Positions 1-13,014 of a stretch of DNA of 64,000 bases are shown in pieces. A model generated the notes under the pieces. The model did no database searches. It worked only from the letters and a program-made list of their open reading frames with translations, and was not told the DNA's origin. The stretch spans positions 124,001-188,000 of the forward strand of contig JAQPZY010000548.1 in assembly GCA_029931535.1 (NCBI GenBank). The letters are read 5' to 3'. The position numbers and the translations under genes were made by a program. The first letter of the stretch is position 1, and the number at the start of each line of letters is the position of its first letter. This stretch comes from Margaritifera margaritifera (Eukaryota; Mollusca; Bivalvia; Unionida; Margaritiferidae).

Positions 1-494
1 TAACTTTTGAGTTGTGTCTCAAACATTGAACATAATAGTTTCTTCATTGTAACCATTTTCAGTCATTCCCTCTTCAACTTTGTTCATTTAAATTTTTCAA
101 GGTTGTAATAACCATCAGAGATTGAAACAGACCTTGTTTCATTCTTGTCATTGATGCACATGAATATGTTGTTTTTGAGTCCATAACAAACCTTGTAATA
201 CCCAACAACAAAATATATTCCCTGTAATGAAATGGATGGTTTGCCATTTCTGTTATCAATTGGATTTGTAAACTAGATTTCATTTTCAGGGAGACAATAA
301 CATGTAATATTGCTCTTTCTTTTCAAAGGCAATGCTATCATTTGTAAATTTTTAAATAATAGCACAGTCAAGAGATAATGTTTTTCTTTTCAACTGGTGT
401 AATGTAGGTTTGTCAATTTTTTCTCTATCTCAGCAGCACATAAGATGGCAACAATAGGCAAAAGGGGATGTAATTCTTTAAATTTATATCTGCG

Positions 495-785
495 ACTGTG
501 TATATTGTGCCAATTTATAAAAATAAAGGTGACAAAACCAATATATCCAATATTAGACCCATAACATTACTCAGCTATTTTGGGTAAAGTTTTTACTGCT
601 ATATTAAATTTAAGATTTACAAAATTACTTGATAATAATAATTTACTATTTGAGACTCAAGCTGGCTACACCACAATATATTTCTTTTGTTTGGCCTTAC
701 TGAATTTTTTAGACATTGCAACAATACATTTTTTGGTATTTTTTTCGATTGTAAAAGTTTCATTGATAATAAACACACATGCAGC
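495..785 (+). pseudogene. LINE reverse transcriptase fragment
   Basis: Reading from about 495 gives the start of a non-LTR reverse transcriptase: IVPIYKNKGD, then SNIRPITLLS, then, after a +1 shift near 580, GKVFTAIL and LLFETQAGY. These are the conserved blocks ahead of the palm of Tx1/CR1/L1-type LINEs. A second shift leads to a decayed motif A (FDCKSFID, where families have F-x-D-x-x-x-A-F-D). There is no endonuclease upstream and no YADD box downstream, so this is an internal scrap of about 95 codons. The frameshifts rule out activity. Class is secure, clade is not. Confidence 0.7.
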
Positions 786-1286
786 AGTCAATAATGACAT
801 TCCTCTAGCAAATTGTTACCATAGGGCAAGATGGCTACTAACCTTTGTGACTTTCCACTTGGTAGTTATGAAGGCAATTTGGTAATGGATGTACAGATGG
901 TCGAACAGATGAAGCGTATACAAATATCACTACACTTGACACTAAAGCCTAGGGATAATACATGTTCACAACCTTTGTGCAAATATCACAACAAATCTTA
1001 ACGACATTAGTTTCAAACAATAAAGTATCATACCCTTGCTGATATTATAGCTCAGTGTTTATGTAGTAATAATAAATATTGAATATTATGACATTATAAA
1101 TGCATATTCTTTATTATAATAAAAAAGCCTTTTAGTTTTTCTTCGTTCATTCACAGAAAGCAGGAAATTGAAACAGAAGTTGCTCAGCTATAAACACTTG
1201 ATAATATTGCAATCGAGACTGAGTGATAACTCCATTGAGATGACGGAAGTGAAATGTCATCATTGTAGCCACAGTAATCAGTAACT

Positions 1287-1356
<70 letters not shown>

Positions 1357-2410
1357 GTGTTTGTTTTTTATTATTATGTTATGCACATAAATACAGGTGT
1401 AGCGTTACTCTAAATGGATGCTTTTATGTAAATTAACATAGCATGACATATTTTACTGGTATGTATTGATTGATTTAACCAAACACCATATGCTGACTTT
1501 AAACTGATTAAAAACTTGTGGTTTTGGTTGTTTAAAAATCACTATTAGTGTCATGTGTCAATCTTCACTTCTAATAAATGTTTTTAGAGTAATACATTTA
1601 GGAGAGACACATATTTTCTCTTATTTGAATCAGCCTACTCCTGGATATATGATTACATTACTTATGAGTAAGGTAAACTTGCATATATTTTTTGTGTCTA
1701 TTCATATGAAGTGTACGGTTAAAGGTAAAGTAGTAAATTTAGTTGTCGAAGCTAGTAAACTTGATACCCACAGACACACAAAGATGTTAATATTCTCTTT
1801 ATTACAGAGTACTCTTGTCTAAGGAGTTTAAATACCATGTTTAAGAAATTCTCAAAGCAATGCCACCAGTCTAGTATAGTCTTTGTTGGTTAACATGCCA
1901 AAATGTTATGTTCAGATGCAGCATGATCATTTTTGATTTCTTTCATATTTTTAATTTGTTTTATTCTAGGCAATTTAAACTGGTGAAGGCAAAATTCTAA
2001 TAGGTGAGATTTTAATCGGTATACAAGGTTGTTAACATTGGAGACTGCTGTGATCAAATAAGATCCAATTTTACCTTACTCCTTCAGCCACAGCTCAAAT
2101 AGCACACAAAGTTTTTCTTTTCTACTTATCCCAGAGAGAGTCAAAATAAGATATAAAAGTCGTGTGCGAACAATAAACAGACAGCAATAATTTGGGACAT
2201 CCAGAAACTAAAATCAGTTCACTTGAAATTAGGGGTTCATAGTCAACATGCTAACCCTTTATGTGTAGTATAGTAAAATAGTATGTTGAACAAAGTATAA
2301 TTCTATTGCACCTAGGTAATGTGTTTATAAATTGTATTGGTTGACACTTGTATTCATGTAAACAAACCTGCGTCCCCAAACCCTGTTGACATGAATTCAT
2401 CTGTATATTG
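786..2410. other. No gene seen; AT-rich with one microsatellite
   Basis: Short open frames here are low-complexity and lack splice context or family motifs. The only structured item is the CT microsatellite listed separately. Confidence 0.5.
1290..1352. repeat. (CT)n microsatellite
   Basis: An uninterrupted CT run of about 31 units. The minus-strand open frame encoding Arg-Glu repeats here is an artefact of the repeat. Confidence 0.97.
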
Positions 2411-2575
2411 TTGTCGACCAGGTTGTACAGCATCTGACTCGTAATCCAATGAGTTGGGGGAGGTTATACCAGGGTTGGCTGTGTGGCATTGGGAAAGGCA
2501 CTTAACTCCCATTTACTCGGCATAATATAGCCAATAATGTGTTAAAAGTGCCACTAAAACAAATATAAACAAAAT
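2411..2575 (+). repeat. tRNA-derived SINE fragment
   Basis: The 5' part resembles a tRNA body with an anticodon-arm-like CTCGTAATCC and a degenerate B box. It is followed by ATTGGGAAAGGCACTTAACT, a block like the conserved central domain of SINEs common in molluscs and other invertebrates (TTGGGCAAGGCACTT type). Head and tail are in the expected order and spacing. The copy is diverged. A real tRNA gene is unlikely because the acceptor arms do not pair. Confidence 0.5.
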
Positions 2576-4862
2576 CATTGTCAACCCGTTCAGTCCAAAA
2601 CAGTCTTTGACCTCAACAGTCCTACACAGAACTGATCGAACACTGTTTAATAACAAAGGTGAATCTAATTATCCATATTCAGGGACTTCCTTTTTCAGAA
2701 TCTGCATAGTGAGAAAATCTTAGCTGAACTATGAGGTGTTTGTGGACTCTGTAATAGCTCAGTCGGTCTGAACTCTGAACTCCAAACACTTATCCAGCTT
2801 GGAATTCCTTCTATGTTGCAGCAAGACTTCTTTTTTTTTTTTTTTTTTTTAAATTTTTAATTTTCTCACCGTTATTTGGAAAGGTGGGGTCTTCTTTTGT
2901 CCTTATATTTTTATTTTCAGCATTCTATTTCATTCATTTTTTCAGCACTAATCATTCTTGTGTGTAACATTTAATCACACATACGATCAAACAGGAAATG
3001 CATATTAGCATGAATATCCATTATTAAACAACAAAGACGAAAGGCTAAATTTAGAATACAACTTAAAGATCTCGTTAGTTTTATGAAGTAAGTCAACAAA
3101 GATTCAACAAAACAGATATGAAATTTCTTGAGAATAAATTTAGATTTAAAAAAGTACATGGCTATACAGTTTATGCGGTAGTTCTTTTAGAATCAACTAT
3201 AGGAATGGCAAATTGTAATATAAATCTGATATGGTTCACAAAGAAAGAATGGTGCAAATTATTGAAAATAGAAGTAGCTGTTGCAGTTGAATGTCTTCTT
3301 GGTTTGTTAATAATGCCTAGAGACAAATAATCATGCACATAGTGTTTTCTGGATTATTTATATAGTTTTAAATGTAGGAGACATTGCAGAGCAAACAAAG
3401 AGCATTATTTAAGACATATTTTGTTACAATCCTGAAAGTTCGCCTACTTACACAAATATCCATCAGTAGTGGAAACAAGCTAAACGGGATCAAACATAAA
3501 CTTAAATACACTGAATTGAAAAAAAGGTTAACTGAACAGCAGAATTACACATTACACAATCATACAAAATTAAAATAACAACATCAGATACAAATACATT
3601 TTGAGAGTTAAAAATGTCTTTTCAAAATACGCCAGGGCTGATAAAGTTAAACCAAAACAGGGAGATGAAACACACCATGGTTTTAGCTATAGCTTCAATG
3701 ATAAATATTATGAAAGTATAAAATCTGGGAAAGGGGGTAAAACAACAGGAAATTTGACGTTTTGATGGACTTGGAATACTTTTCAACTTACTCAGATAAA
3801 AAAGCATTTGTAGTGGAATAGTTTAACAGACCTTAAAGATCATAACGTGAAAATATTTCATGCAAACTGAAACCATATAATGAGTTGATGTTTTACCAGA
3901 GTTAATTGTGGGATACAGTAACACACACAAATAACACATCGCAAATCAAAAGACATGATTCTACTTGAAGCAAGCAAAGTGTAAGATCTATTAATTATTC
4001 GGTTACTTAGTGATAGATACATTTGGAACACTTAAATCTAACATAGGTGAAACAGTCAGGAATCGAAATGCAACACAATCTTTGCCAAGGACTACCTTTC
4101 TGACCTTACTGAGGAAATATCTAAAATCGGGAAGCAATTTTAGGTGATACAGTCATTTATAAATTGGAAGACTTAATAGGGCATGATTTACGAACAAGAG
4201 TTATGTCTACTCATGAAGCAAGATGACATGTACAAAGTTGAAAACAAAATTAATTACTGGAAAAAAGTATGTAATTATGAAATAAGGATATGATGAAATA
4301 TTTAACTGTTGGAAAGCAGCTGAAAACATCGTCCCTTTACAATAAATGGCATTTTGAAAACTCGCCTCTCCTCCAAAGATGGAGGAAGCACAATACATGC
4401 ATAGAAGGTTTAATAAGCATGAACACTTTGAGTATTTGAAAGATTCATATGACAGATGTGGAAGAAATTGGGCAATAAAAATTGAAAGGCTTAAAGCATA
4501 CCTGATATGTGAAATACTAGAGGAAATAAAGAAAGTAAATCTAAAACTGTCACCAGTAAGCAACAAAATAGTACACATGCAAAACCTGACAAGGCGATTC
4601 TAATCTACACAATGTCATAGCAGGGTAGTGACATCACAGAAGAAATTGAAAGAGATAGCATTGAAAAATATAAAGTTAATTCCAACTACATCTCAAAAAG
4701 CTGAAACAACAAATACAATTTAAACTACTTCAAGCTTGTGGTTTTACATAAGATTAGAGGTAATCATATAAATGTTCATGGAATCATGGGGACATGTATA
4801 CCTCTTTCAAGTTTCATTCAAGGAAGATATAGCAATCTTGCCAAGTATACAATTAACTATGC
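2576..4862. other. No supported gene; A/T-rich
   Basis: Contains a T run at 2830-2850. Open frames on both strands (for example 3118-3330 and 4379-4603, plus strand) are Lys/Asn/Ile-rich and match no family I recognise. The stretch 3400-4700 is A-rich on the plus strand and could be an old element remnant, but nothing diagnostic remains. Confidence 0.4.
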
Positions 4863-4996
4863 CAGGCATGTGCATCTTTTTCCAGGGCGCGGGCCGGATA
4901 GCAATGTTTAAATGTACCCATATGATGTAAATGTAACCGGATAAAACCAAGTCATGGGCTGGATGCTGCCCGTATGCAGTAGGTTGCACATGCCTG
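4863..4996. mobile_element. hAT-type non-autonomous element (MITE), 134 bp
   Basis: The ends are perfect 12-bp inverted repeats, CAGGCATGTGCA at the left and its complement at the right. Inside lie GGGCCGGAT and GGGCTGGATGCTGCCCG, the CAGG...GGGCCGG pattern of many hAT termini. Flanking 8-mers AACTATGC and AACTTCAC match at 5 of 8 positions, as an eroded hAT target duplication might. No coding capacity. Confidence 0.6.
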
Positions 4997-7336
4997 AACT
5001 TCACATTTATCACGGATAAACATTTTACAATATATTTGAAATGCAGAAGTATTGTAACAGAAGCGATATTCAGATAGCATTATAATGGAGGAAATTATAG
5101 AATTAGATGGAGAAATTAACTAAGAATTACATGAATAATTGGTAAATAGATGCTTACGGTATATTGAAAAGAAAATCCAGATTCATAGTAATTGATTGAA
5201 TATTACCAACAGAACACATTTTTTTACATGCTCCAAATAACAGACTGTTATAAATAAATAACATAAAAAACACAGCAACTTATCCTTGTTCCGCAGCTCA
5301 GTTTACTGCTAATCCTGATCCTCATATTGCAAACATATTTGACGAGATAAAATTCTACTGAAGTGAAACTAAATTTTTCAAACACAAGCCATAAACATTT
5401 CGTATGAGTACACTTTAAAATATGTAAATAATCAGTCTTAGACTTTGACAAAGTACTTATCACAGTGTGACACAAGATTTTGAAAGAATTAATTATTCTG
5501 GAGAGTGTGGATGGCAATATCTGGATGTGAAAGTTACTACTGACATTTAATGTACAAAAATATACCAGAAAGGGTAAAATCAGTATGCAAATTTTGTGTC
5601 TATTTCCAGATGCAACAACTGCTGTCTGGTTGTAAAGTACCTTTGCCCGATGGCGATACATTCAAATCAAATAAAAAATACCATAGATATTGAGTAATTT
5701 AATTTGATCTGTTGCAATGTTCAAATTCTACCACAGCTTGACTCAAGGGACAATACAAACACTTGATCAATAATCGGCCAGAATAACATAAAACTGAACA
5801 TCAAGTTATTCTGGAGCCTACACCTGTTTTGGTAGCTGCTTACAAACTTGAACATAACTAAGGATCAAATACTGCTGAATATTGGACAGCATTGTCAACT
5901 GATGAACATAATTGTATGACAAAGATGAATCTACCTTCTCGACTTCTTTATGCAGTAGATTGAATCAAAGTATAAGGTCTTGTGTGATTTGTATTGTAGG
6001 TGCATATCTGCAAATTAGAACATCTATTATGGACTGATTTGATAGTACCATACACTGTTAAAAAGTTAATGAAGCTATTAAATTTTAGGACATTAAGGTT
6101 GCGACACAGACTAAAACATTACCATTTTGGTATGTACATGTAGATGCTAGTATTATATGATTTCTTCAATTACATTCATAGTAATGAAATGGCATACTTT
6201 TTTGGAAGGCTTCTCAGTGTTACCTGATATTACCTGATATTTGCTTTCTTGTTAATGAGCGGTACAGAAAGAACATAAGTTCGTATGTCGATGATTGGGG
6301 AATAAATTATCCTCGTTTATGGCAAAGTATGTTCTTGAGGGTAATGTTTAGCACAAGATTCTGATTACAAAGACAAAACAGTTTATCCTTTACTGTTGTA
6401 GAGTGCAGTTGGATAAATGGTACAAATATGTCAATGCATATGTGAAATGCAGAAGTCATTGTGCATGTCAAACAAAAAAAATCATAGATTTTAGAGACAC
6501 GGAGATATAAGGACAGAGAGAGATTAAATCATAAACCATTAGATTTCTATCGACATGTCTGTACACAACTCAGTTTATGGATTTAAGATGTTAATGCATA
6601 ATGATTTGATTAAATTTGAAAAGCAGGTGTTTCTTGGCTTTCTGATTCCATCGGCAGTCACACGCTCACATGATTCCATGAATGAACACACGGTGATACT
6701 TGTGAATTGTTTCTTCAATTTGAACACATGATAATGCAAATAATTGTATATGTGTAGTTTTCCGGCCACCTTTACCTCGACAAATGCACAGTGTCGTTTG
6801 TAATTGGACGACAAGGGATAGCACCTTTGTCCACTTTTACAGAATAATAATGCTGTGATATTATCCGAGGATACTACGCAGTGGAGAGCCATATTGGATT
6901 ATGACGTGATAAAGCAAACGGGATGCTCAGCCAGCTTAGATCTGTAGCTAAGGGCATTATAATCATACTTATTGTCACATTGCATGTTTTGTATCACATT
7001 TTGCATGATTCTATAGAAATTTAACTTGACTAATTATCTAACTCATTGTGACTATGTATGTTAATGTGTTTGTTTCTAAACACCATGTATCCTTAAGTAT
7101 TGGAAGGTCGGCACAGTTTCTAACTTTCGGCTGACTTTCTCAAACAATTGCAAGAACCAATGAAAGAGCAAACAGAAAATTGTGGTGGGAATTTGCCTTG
7201 TTCTAGTTTTGTAGAAAGCACATATTTTTCAGTTTAATATTGTTATCCTAGTTGACAGATGATTTCGTTGACATTACACAATATACCCTATTATTGCATA
7301 ATTTGCTAAATAGTTTATTTTCTTCTTGTTATACAG
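4997..7336. other. No supported gene; possible intron or upstream sequence
   Basis: AT-rich with no recognisable family. If the exon at 7337 is real, some of this is intron of that gene, but no upstream exon could be identified. The open frames (for example 5248-5661 and 6575-6892, minus strand) have no conserved features. Confidence 0.35.
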
Positions 7337-7387
7337 ACAACACAGACATGTCGGAAACAACTTCTGTCTATGAAGATGCAGTATCAG
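7337..7387 (+). CDS. Candidate penultimate coding exon of an unidentified gene
   Basis: A 51-nt exon between a good acceptor (TTCTTGTTATACAG) and a usable but weak donor (CAG|GTTTGT). It enters and leaves in phase 1 and encodes DNTDMSETTSVYEDAVS plus a split codon. The split codon joins exactly in frame to the exon at 10804. The acidic, hydroxyl-rich peptide around SVYEDAV looks like a receptor cytoplasmic tail with a tyrosine motif. The symmetric phase-1 design is the same as in the Ig receptor gene at 44-57 kb, so an IgSF-type receptor is possible, but this is inference and no upstream exon was found. Confidence 0.45.
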
Positions 7388-9053
7388 GTTTGTGAGTTAC
7401 TGTACCACACTATTTGCTATCAAACTATCAGAGCATAACGAAACAAAAATCCATAAAAGGCATTATTTTTTTGACACTTTCTTAATGCATAAACAAGACC
7501 TTGGTATTATTTCTGATACCTTAAAAGGCAAAATCATTATCCACTGGCCGATTTTAAATTTTTTGTTTTCGCTAAATAAAAACGTATGGACTTTCAGTTT
7601 CTCTTTACTTGGAGGTAATTGTTATTCAAATTTACAGCCTGAAGTAAGTTATCGAAGTTTGTCACATGATGGCTTGTCCTAACAGTGAAATCGGATTGAA
7701 CGTATAGCATGTGCATATGAACTATCCGCTATTCCATTCAAACCAAATCATGGCATACCACATTATTTTCCTGCAGAAATATTTTTTCTTGAGATAATGA
7801 CATGAATAGATTTCGCCTTGGAAAGTTGTGTTTGACCGTGTATTGGCAAGTAATTGTTAATCTGTTACTAATTAATAACTGGTATCTCTGTATGCATCAC
7901 AATTCGACTCGTGATAAGCAGGATATTATGGAAATAGTGACTCACCAGATTGGAAAGAGTAGCACTGTAATGGTAATCTTCCTTAAATATATATTGTTTG
8001 AGATTATGTCCATTAAATTGTTGTGTGAGTGTGTAGGAACAAACACAAGATATCCTCCACAGTACTTTTATTATATACAGACAAACCTATTAACTAAATG
8101 AAGACCCAACACCAACTGAACAAAAAGGTGGGAGAGTATAAAATAAATGATGTACATCACAAGCATTCTGTAACTAATTGGACTCGAATTAGACTGACCC
8201 TAGGTCTTACTAGCTTTAAGGCTGTCATAATTAAATTGTAAACATTAAATGTGGAAAAGATAACTGCTACATTAGTAAAATACAGTAAATCTGGCCCTTA
8301 AGAAATGTCTATTAAAAGTATAATACAGCATCTGATGGGTGTTTTCTTTCCACAAACATTAACATTATGAACAAGAATTCTGCAAACACGTATCATCTTC
8401 TAAAACTGCACTGTATTTCAATCTTGAAAATTTAGTCTTCTTTACCATAGACAGGAAACATTTGTACATCATCATTTCTTTCTGCCTTCTAGTGTTTAAA
8501 TACTGCCTTGGATCAGTATTTGTTTGAGAACACAATTTTTTTAGGGCATGCATACAGATTTTTACATATCCATATTTGCTAATAGAGATGTATACGTGCA
8601 AAAAAGTATAGCCTTTATGGTAGAGTTGAAGATTTTAGTATCTCGTATGGGGTCTTGTAAGGCGAAACATCTTTCTATTATATGAGGTATCTCCATCTAA
8701 ATTTTAGTACATTTTATACTTTCTTCCTCAATATATATTTTGTTTTGCGCTTTCTATCATCTCATTTTAATATACAATTTGAAATTCTGATAGTAAAAAA
8801 TATTTTTCAAGGAATTAGAAATGTTGATACACTCTTGGTAGTAATTTTTTACATTATATTCTCTTATCTTTTATTGCTATATTATGTATGCAGAATTATG
8901 ATCGTAAATGAAAATGTTTTGTTTTTTTTAAAAAAAGGGTTTTCAAAAACGTTACGATAGATGATTGTTCTTGTGTGCTAGGGTTATCTGCAGTTTAAAA
9001 ATACCTATCAGTGGAACACTGACTTTCTGGCATTCTTGAAATATGTTTCTAAC
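7388..9053. other. Putative intron, first half; nothing recognised
   Basis: AT-rich. Lies between the two candidate exons at 7337 and 10804. No TE signature was recognised before the tandem repeat at 9054. Confidence 0.35.
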
Positions 9054-9400
9054 ACAGTTTGTCTAAAGGAAAGGATCCTTCCATTAGGTATGAGTGGGTT
9101 ATTGTATTGCTGTTTGTGTGACTCAGACATTGTGAATTACGTTTCAAGCACAAGCAGTTTGTCTAAAGGAAAGGGTTCTTCCACTAGGTATGAGTGGGTT
9201 ATTGTATTGCTGATGGGTGACTCATAGACATTGTGAATTACGTTTCAAGCAGTTTGTCTAAAGGAAAGGGTTCTTCCACTAGGTATGAGTGGGTTATCGT
9301 ATTGCTGATGTGTGACTCATAGACATTGTGAATTACGTTTCAAGCAGTTTGTCTAAGGGAAAGGGTTATTCCACTAGGTACGAAACATGTGGGTCATTCA
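9054..9400. repeat. Tandem repeat, about 95-bp unit, 4 copies
   Basis: Units begin CAGTTTGTCTAAAGGAAAGG at about 9055, 9153, 9250 and 9344 and run through TATGAGTGGGTTATTG and GACATTGTGAATTACG. Spacings are about 94-98 bp. The last copy is truncated and diverged. Open frames crossing it are by-products. Confidence 0.9.
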
Positions 9401-10803
9401 TGTAATACTTCTTCAGTGAGATATTTTATTGCTGTTTATGTCACTCATCGATATTGTGCTAAAGCAAAGAATGGAAAACTTCCACTTATAGTAATATCAA
9501 GGAATTTTCATCTGCGTCAAAAATAAATTACTCTATGATCCCTTTAATTCACCATTTAAATATGGAGTAGACAAGCTATATCAGTATATTGTGCTGATTT
9601 TTTTGTCTTTTCAAATGCAACAGGACCTTTCATCATGATAATGAGTCATTTTTGTCCACTTCAGCGTTCTACTGTCACACTAAATTTTGTTCAAGAATAT
9701 ACACATTGCCCTTGTATAATGTTTTGTTTCATACCTTTATCCCATCACTTTTTCATGTTTCTAATCTCAAGCTATAGAAGTGACAACTTCACTTAATCCA
9801 TCCTTATGAATTGTGGAACCTCCTTACAGTTCACATATCGTTGCTCATATAAACAAAAATGTTTCAGAGTAAATGGTTGTTCTCTTTTTTAAATCGCTTT
9901 TGCCACTTTTCTTGTATATATCTGATCTGCTGTTGCGATGGTAACATGGTTCCCGTCCTTGCGATTATTATGCACTGAAACCTAAGCCCTAATTCTACAT
10001 TCTTCCCTGGCATCACCTTGTAGAATATTATAAATTAGCCCTGTATTTCTATTGTTGTTGGAATTTCTATTAGCACAAAAAATGAATAATCAACGCACAT
10101 TTTAAGACAGGATATTCGGTTTAAATATAAACGATGCATTCAGTACATAGTGAGGCATTTATTACAACAAAACTGTAAAGCAGGAAGAAAAACAAACGGC
10201 AGAGTAGTTAATCACTTGTGACACCAACATCAATTTGTTTGTTTATCATTTTTTATCGAAATCATACATTGAATTATAATCATAAAGATCATGATTTATT
10301 CATAAAAACAGCATGACAGAAAATTGCTATTTCATGCCAAAAAATATTTCTATGACACAATCGCAAAAATAAGCCAATATTTGAAAGACTTTTCTAATAT
10401 AATATATTATAATAAGTGGTTTTGTTTATTTGCAAGAGTATAAAGGAAAGTAATAAAAAGTGTGTTATTTTTCTATTTTGTGACGTTATATCAAGAATGT
10501 AAAAATGAAACTATCGTGTGTATCAACTGTATGATTTCCTGATGGCTTGCTCATTTTAGTCTCGTTTTTGGACATATACAATTTTTCAAATTTCAGAATT
10601 CCTCAATAAATTAAAATTGTTAAAGCTTCATTTGAAAATATTTCCACATTACATTTTATTCAGTCTTTCTCTGTTCAGCACATATAGTATCAGTACCCAT
10701 AATCAGTACCTTAATAGCGGACGCATGTAGTCATTTGTAGTAAACATGTAGGAACTTTCCACTGAAAAAATCTATTGACAGCACGAATACTTATTTATTT
10801 CAG
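9401..10803. other. Putative intron, second half
   Basis: AT-rich, no family motif found. Ends in a clear acceptor, TTATTTATTTCAG, at 10791-10803. Confidence 0.35.
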
Positions 10804-10883
10804 AACCACTGGTACACCACGACTGGTCTGGCAGTATTCATTCATACTTGAATTCAGGATATTCATCGAGCGACGAACACTGA
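10804..10883 (+). CDS. Candidate terminal coding exon of the same gene
   Basis: Follows the acceptor TTATTTATTTCAG. Joined to the 7337-7387 exon in phase 1, it reads PLVHHDWSGSIHSYLNSG, then YSSSDEH and TGA at 10881. The combined tail ends in a serine-rich acidic segment. Downstream sequence is AT-rich with an AATAAA-type signal near 11030, consistent with a short 3' UTR. The other two frames of this exon give no sensible join. The gene is unidentified. Confidence 0.45.
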
Positions 10884-11394
10884 GTATCTGAATATGAAAC
10901 AGAATCAAAACAGAATTTGACATATTCGGTGTATACCCTTCATCAATTTATCTCATATACAGATGAGTCTTGTGTACTACCGTTCAATGGTTTTGTGACC
11001 ATGCATGTAAATATAAAATTAATAGCAATAAATAAAGGAAATAGTATTATAACTGTCTATAACATATTATATAATACTGAGAAATTGATTTGGGACAATA
11101 ATACAAAAAAGATTTATTAACGCTGTAATTGCCTGATAGATTGGAAGTAGTGCTGGCTTGAGTTCACATACCTGTAATATACAGGACATTGATGAATGCC
11201 GACACACCTGAAATACTCAATCAAGATTTCATGTACGCTAGAGAAATATTAAGTCATTGAAGATAAATATGTCTGCAGGATTATATAATATATTACCTGA
11301 AATGATTGCTAATTCTGTTGATATCCTGCTAAATCCTTTAATGCAGGTGTAATATATCCAGATTCATTAAAAAAAAACGTTTAAAGAACCAATT

Positions 11395-11775
11395 TACAAG
11401 AAAGTACTTAATATGCTAATAATTACAGTGTTGTTACTTTAATAAACACATTATCAAAACTGTATTGAAATATATTAAAATGTTAATCAATGTAATTATA
11501 GTTAATGCACAATTTCACTACTTTGAGAGTTATTCTGCTTCAGTGTATAGATTAAGTTTACTAAGTATTCATTGAAACAAAAAGGGAGAAGATGCAATGG
11601 CATTGCTTAGTCATTCAGTTAAAGTGTCAGTCAAACTTTGTCTAATAATAGATCTGTAATTTTAATAGGCTACCATGAATAGTAAGTAGTCACATCGCCA
11701 GAAGTGACCAATGACCTGTGGAGGCTGGCATGAGCAGCATTCCAAGCGGTCACTGTTTTCTGGTGTTTCATTTTT
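11395..11775. repeat. Dispersed repeat family X, copy C
   Basis: Shares long similar stretches with 21600-21930 and with the split copy at 22510-22607 plus 29361-29466. Landmarks are TTATTCTGCTTCAGTG, the AAGGGAGAAGATGCAATG/AGGGGAGAAGATGCAATG block, GTCATTCAG and AAGCGGTCACTGTTTTCTGG. No coding capacity. This copy is unbroken at the site where the Polinton sits in the split copy, so it serves as an empty-site reference. Confidence 0.8.
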
Positions 11776-11966
11776 TTATTTATTTCTCTGATATAGATTC
11801 ATCTATTAATTTCCTACCTCAGCTGTGATATTTATTCCATGTGCGACGCTTTCTTGTATGTCTTTGCTTTGCTAACATTCATTACCCTGGATTAGAGACA
11901 TTTATTTAAGAGTTTACTGTTGTTGTTTTTTTTGTTTGGTTTTTTTTTTTGTTTGGTTTTTTCTAC

Positions 11967-12073
11967 GTTTATCGTGGTATAAACTGTCAGTTGCCGAATC
12001 ACACAGTGAATAACCCCTAAGGGCATTGTGTTAACTGTGTGATTCGGCAAATGAGAGTTTATACCACGATAAA
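11967..12073. repeat. Near-perfect palindrome, about 107 bp
   Basis: Arms GTTTATCGTGGTATAAACT and GTTGCCGAATCACACAGT at the left pair with ACTGTGTGATTCGGCAA and AGTTTATACCACGATAAA at the right, around a spacer of about 25 bp. Probably a short foldback element; it is preceded by T-rich sequence. Confidence 0.85.
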
Positions 12074-12605
12074 TGCTGAAAAGAACATTAAACTCTTATA
12101 ATTGCAGTTCTTTATAATTGTATTAATTCCTTTGATTTTATTTTGCTTTATTTCTAAACAATATGTCATATCAGTCTTAGAGCCTTATTTCAGAGTATAA
12201 ATAGTTATTGAGAGTTTCTGGTACGTAGCTATTTATAGAACATGAGATTCTCCATAAGTAACGTAATAACTGCATCAACATCAAACAAGTAATTCCCCCA
12301 ATGGTAGCCATCTAAGGTTTTAAACATTCCACGGCATTTTCATAATATTTTATCTCAGTGGGCACGTGTATTCTGAGTGGAAGCTCAATAGTCAAAGCAA
12401 AGGATGTGTTGTTCTATCGGAAATAAAAATGGCTCTAAGACTTGATGCTTTCATGGAGGGGTTCAACGTGATTTAGCCGATTCGTCATTGTCCAGTCTCA
12501 CAAGTAAACAAATTGTATTTCTTTACAACTATTTTCGTGTTCATAAACAGGCTAGGCTAATCACAAAGGCTTCTTACAAATGAAATTAATACTTCATTAA
12601 AAGGT

Positions 12606-12795
12606 TATAGGGATGGGGGTCCAGTGGTCTTACAAAGTAAGACCATTACCCTGAAAGATATGATGTGGGAGTGGCGTTATCGACCCTTACCCCCACATCG
12701 TAACTACTAGGTTGGCGTCTTACATTGTAGGACTAGGGGTATAAGTTTTATTGTTAGTCTTTAGACCCCCCCCCCCACTTCCCCAAATCCCTATA
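12606..12795. mobile_element. Small inverted-repeat element (MITE), 190 bp
   Basis: Left end TATAGGGATGGGGG and right end CCCCAAATCCCTATA form imperfect terminal inverted repeats. Internal pairs are GTCTTACA/TGTAGGAC and GTGGGAGTGGC.../...CCCCCAC. The TA at each edge could be a TA target duplication. Superfamily not determined. Confidence 0.5.
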
Positions 12796-12928
12796 TCGTC
12801 TACCGATAGTTTAAATTCATTTTAAAGTGTTGGGGCTGTAGCCTCATTGTTTTTCTTGGTAGATTTTGAGTTTCGCAGCTCTTAGATTGGGAGTGGTGTT
12901 ATCTACCCCCACCCCCTACTTAAGAGAT

Positions 12929-13014
12929 CTTCCTCTCTGAGAGATTTAAATTGTTTTGGTTTCTGGTCATCCTTCCTCTTTGAGAGATTTAAATTATTTT
13001 GGTTTCTGGTCATC
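12929..13014. repeat. 43-bp direct duplication
   Basis: Two adjacent copies beginning CTTCCTCT and ending GGTTTCTGGTCATC, differing at two bases. Confidence 0.9.

Noticed and set aside
1147..1386. Minus-strand frame with a long Arg-Glu repeat
   Set aside because: Translation of the CT microsatellite.
4207..4578. 123-codon minus-strand open frame
   Set aside because: Phe/Ile/Ser-rich low-complexity sequence, no motif, overlapping another weak frame on the plus strand.
5248..5661. 137-codon minus-strand open frame
   Set aside because: Composition typical of AT-rich non-coding DNA; no domain, no splice context.
6776..6892. Possible minus-strand first exon starting MALHCVVSSDN and ending at a GTAAAG donor
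   Set aside because: Good start context, but no second exon and no recognised domain.
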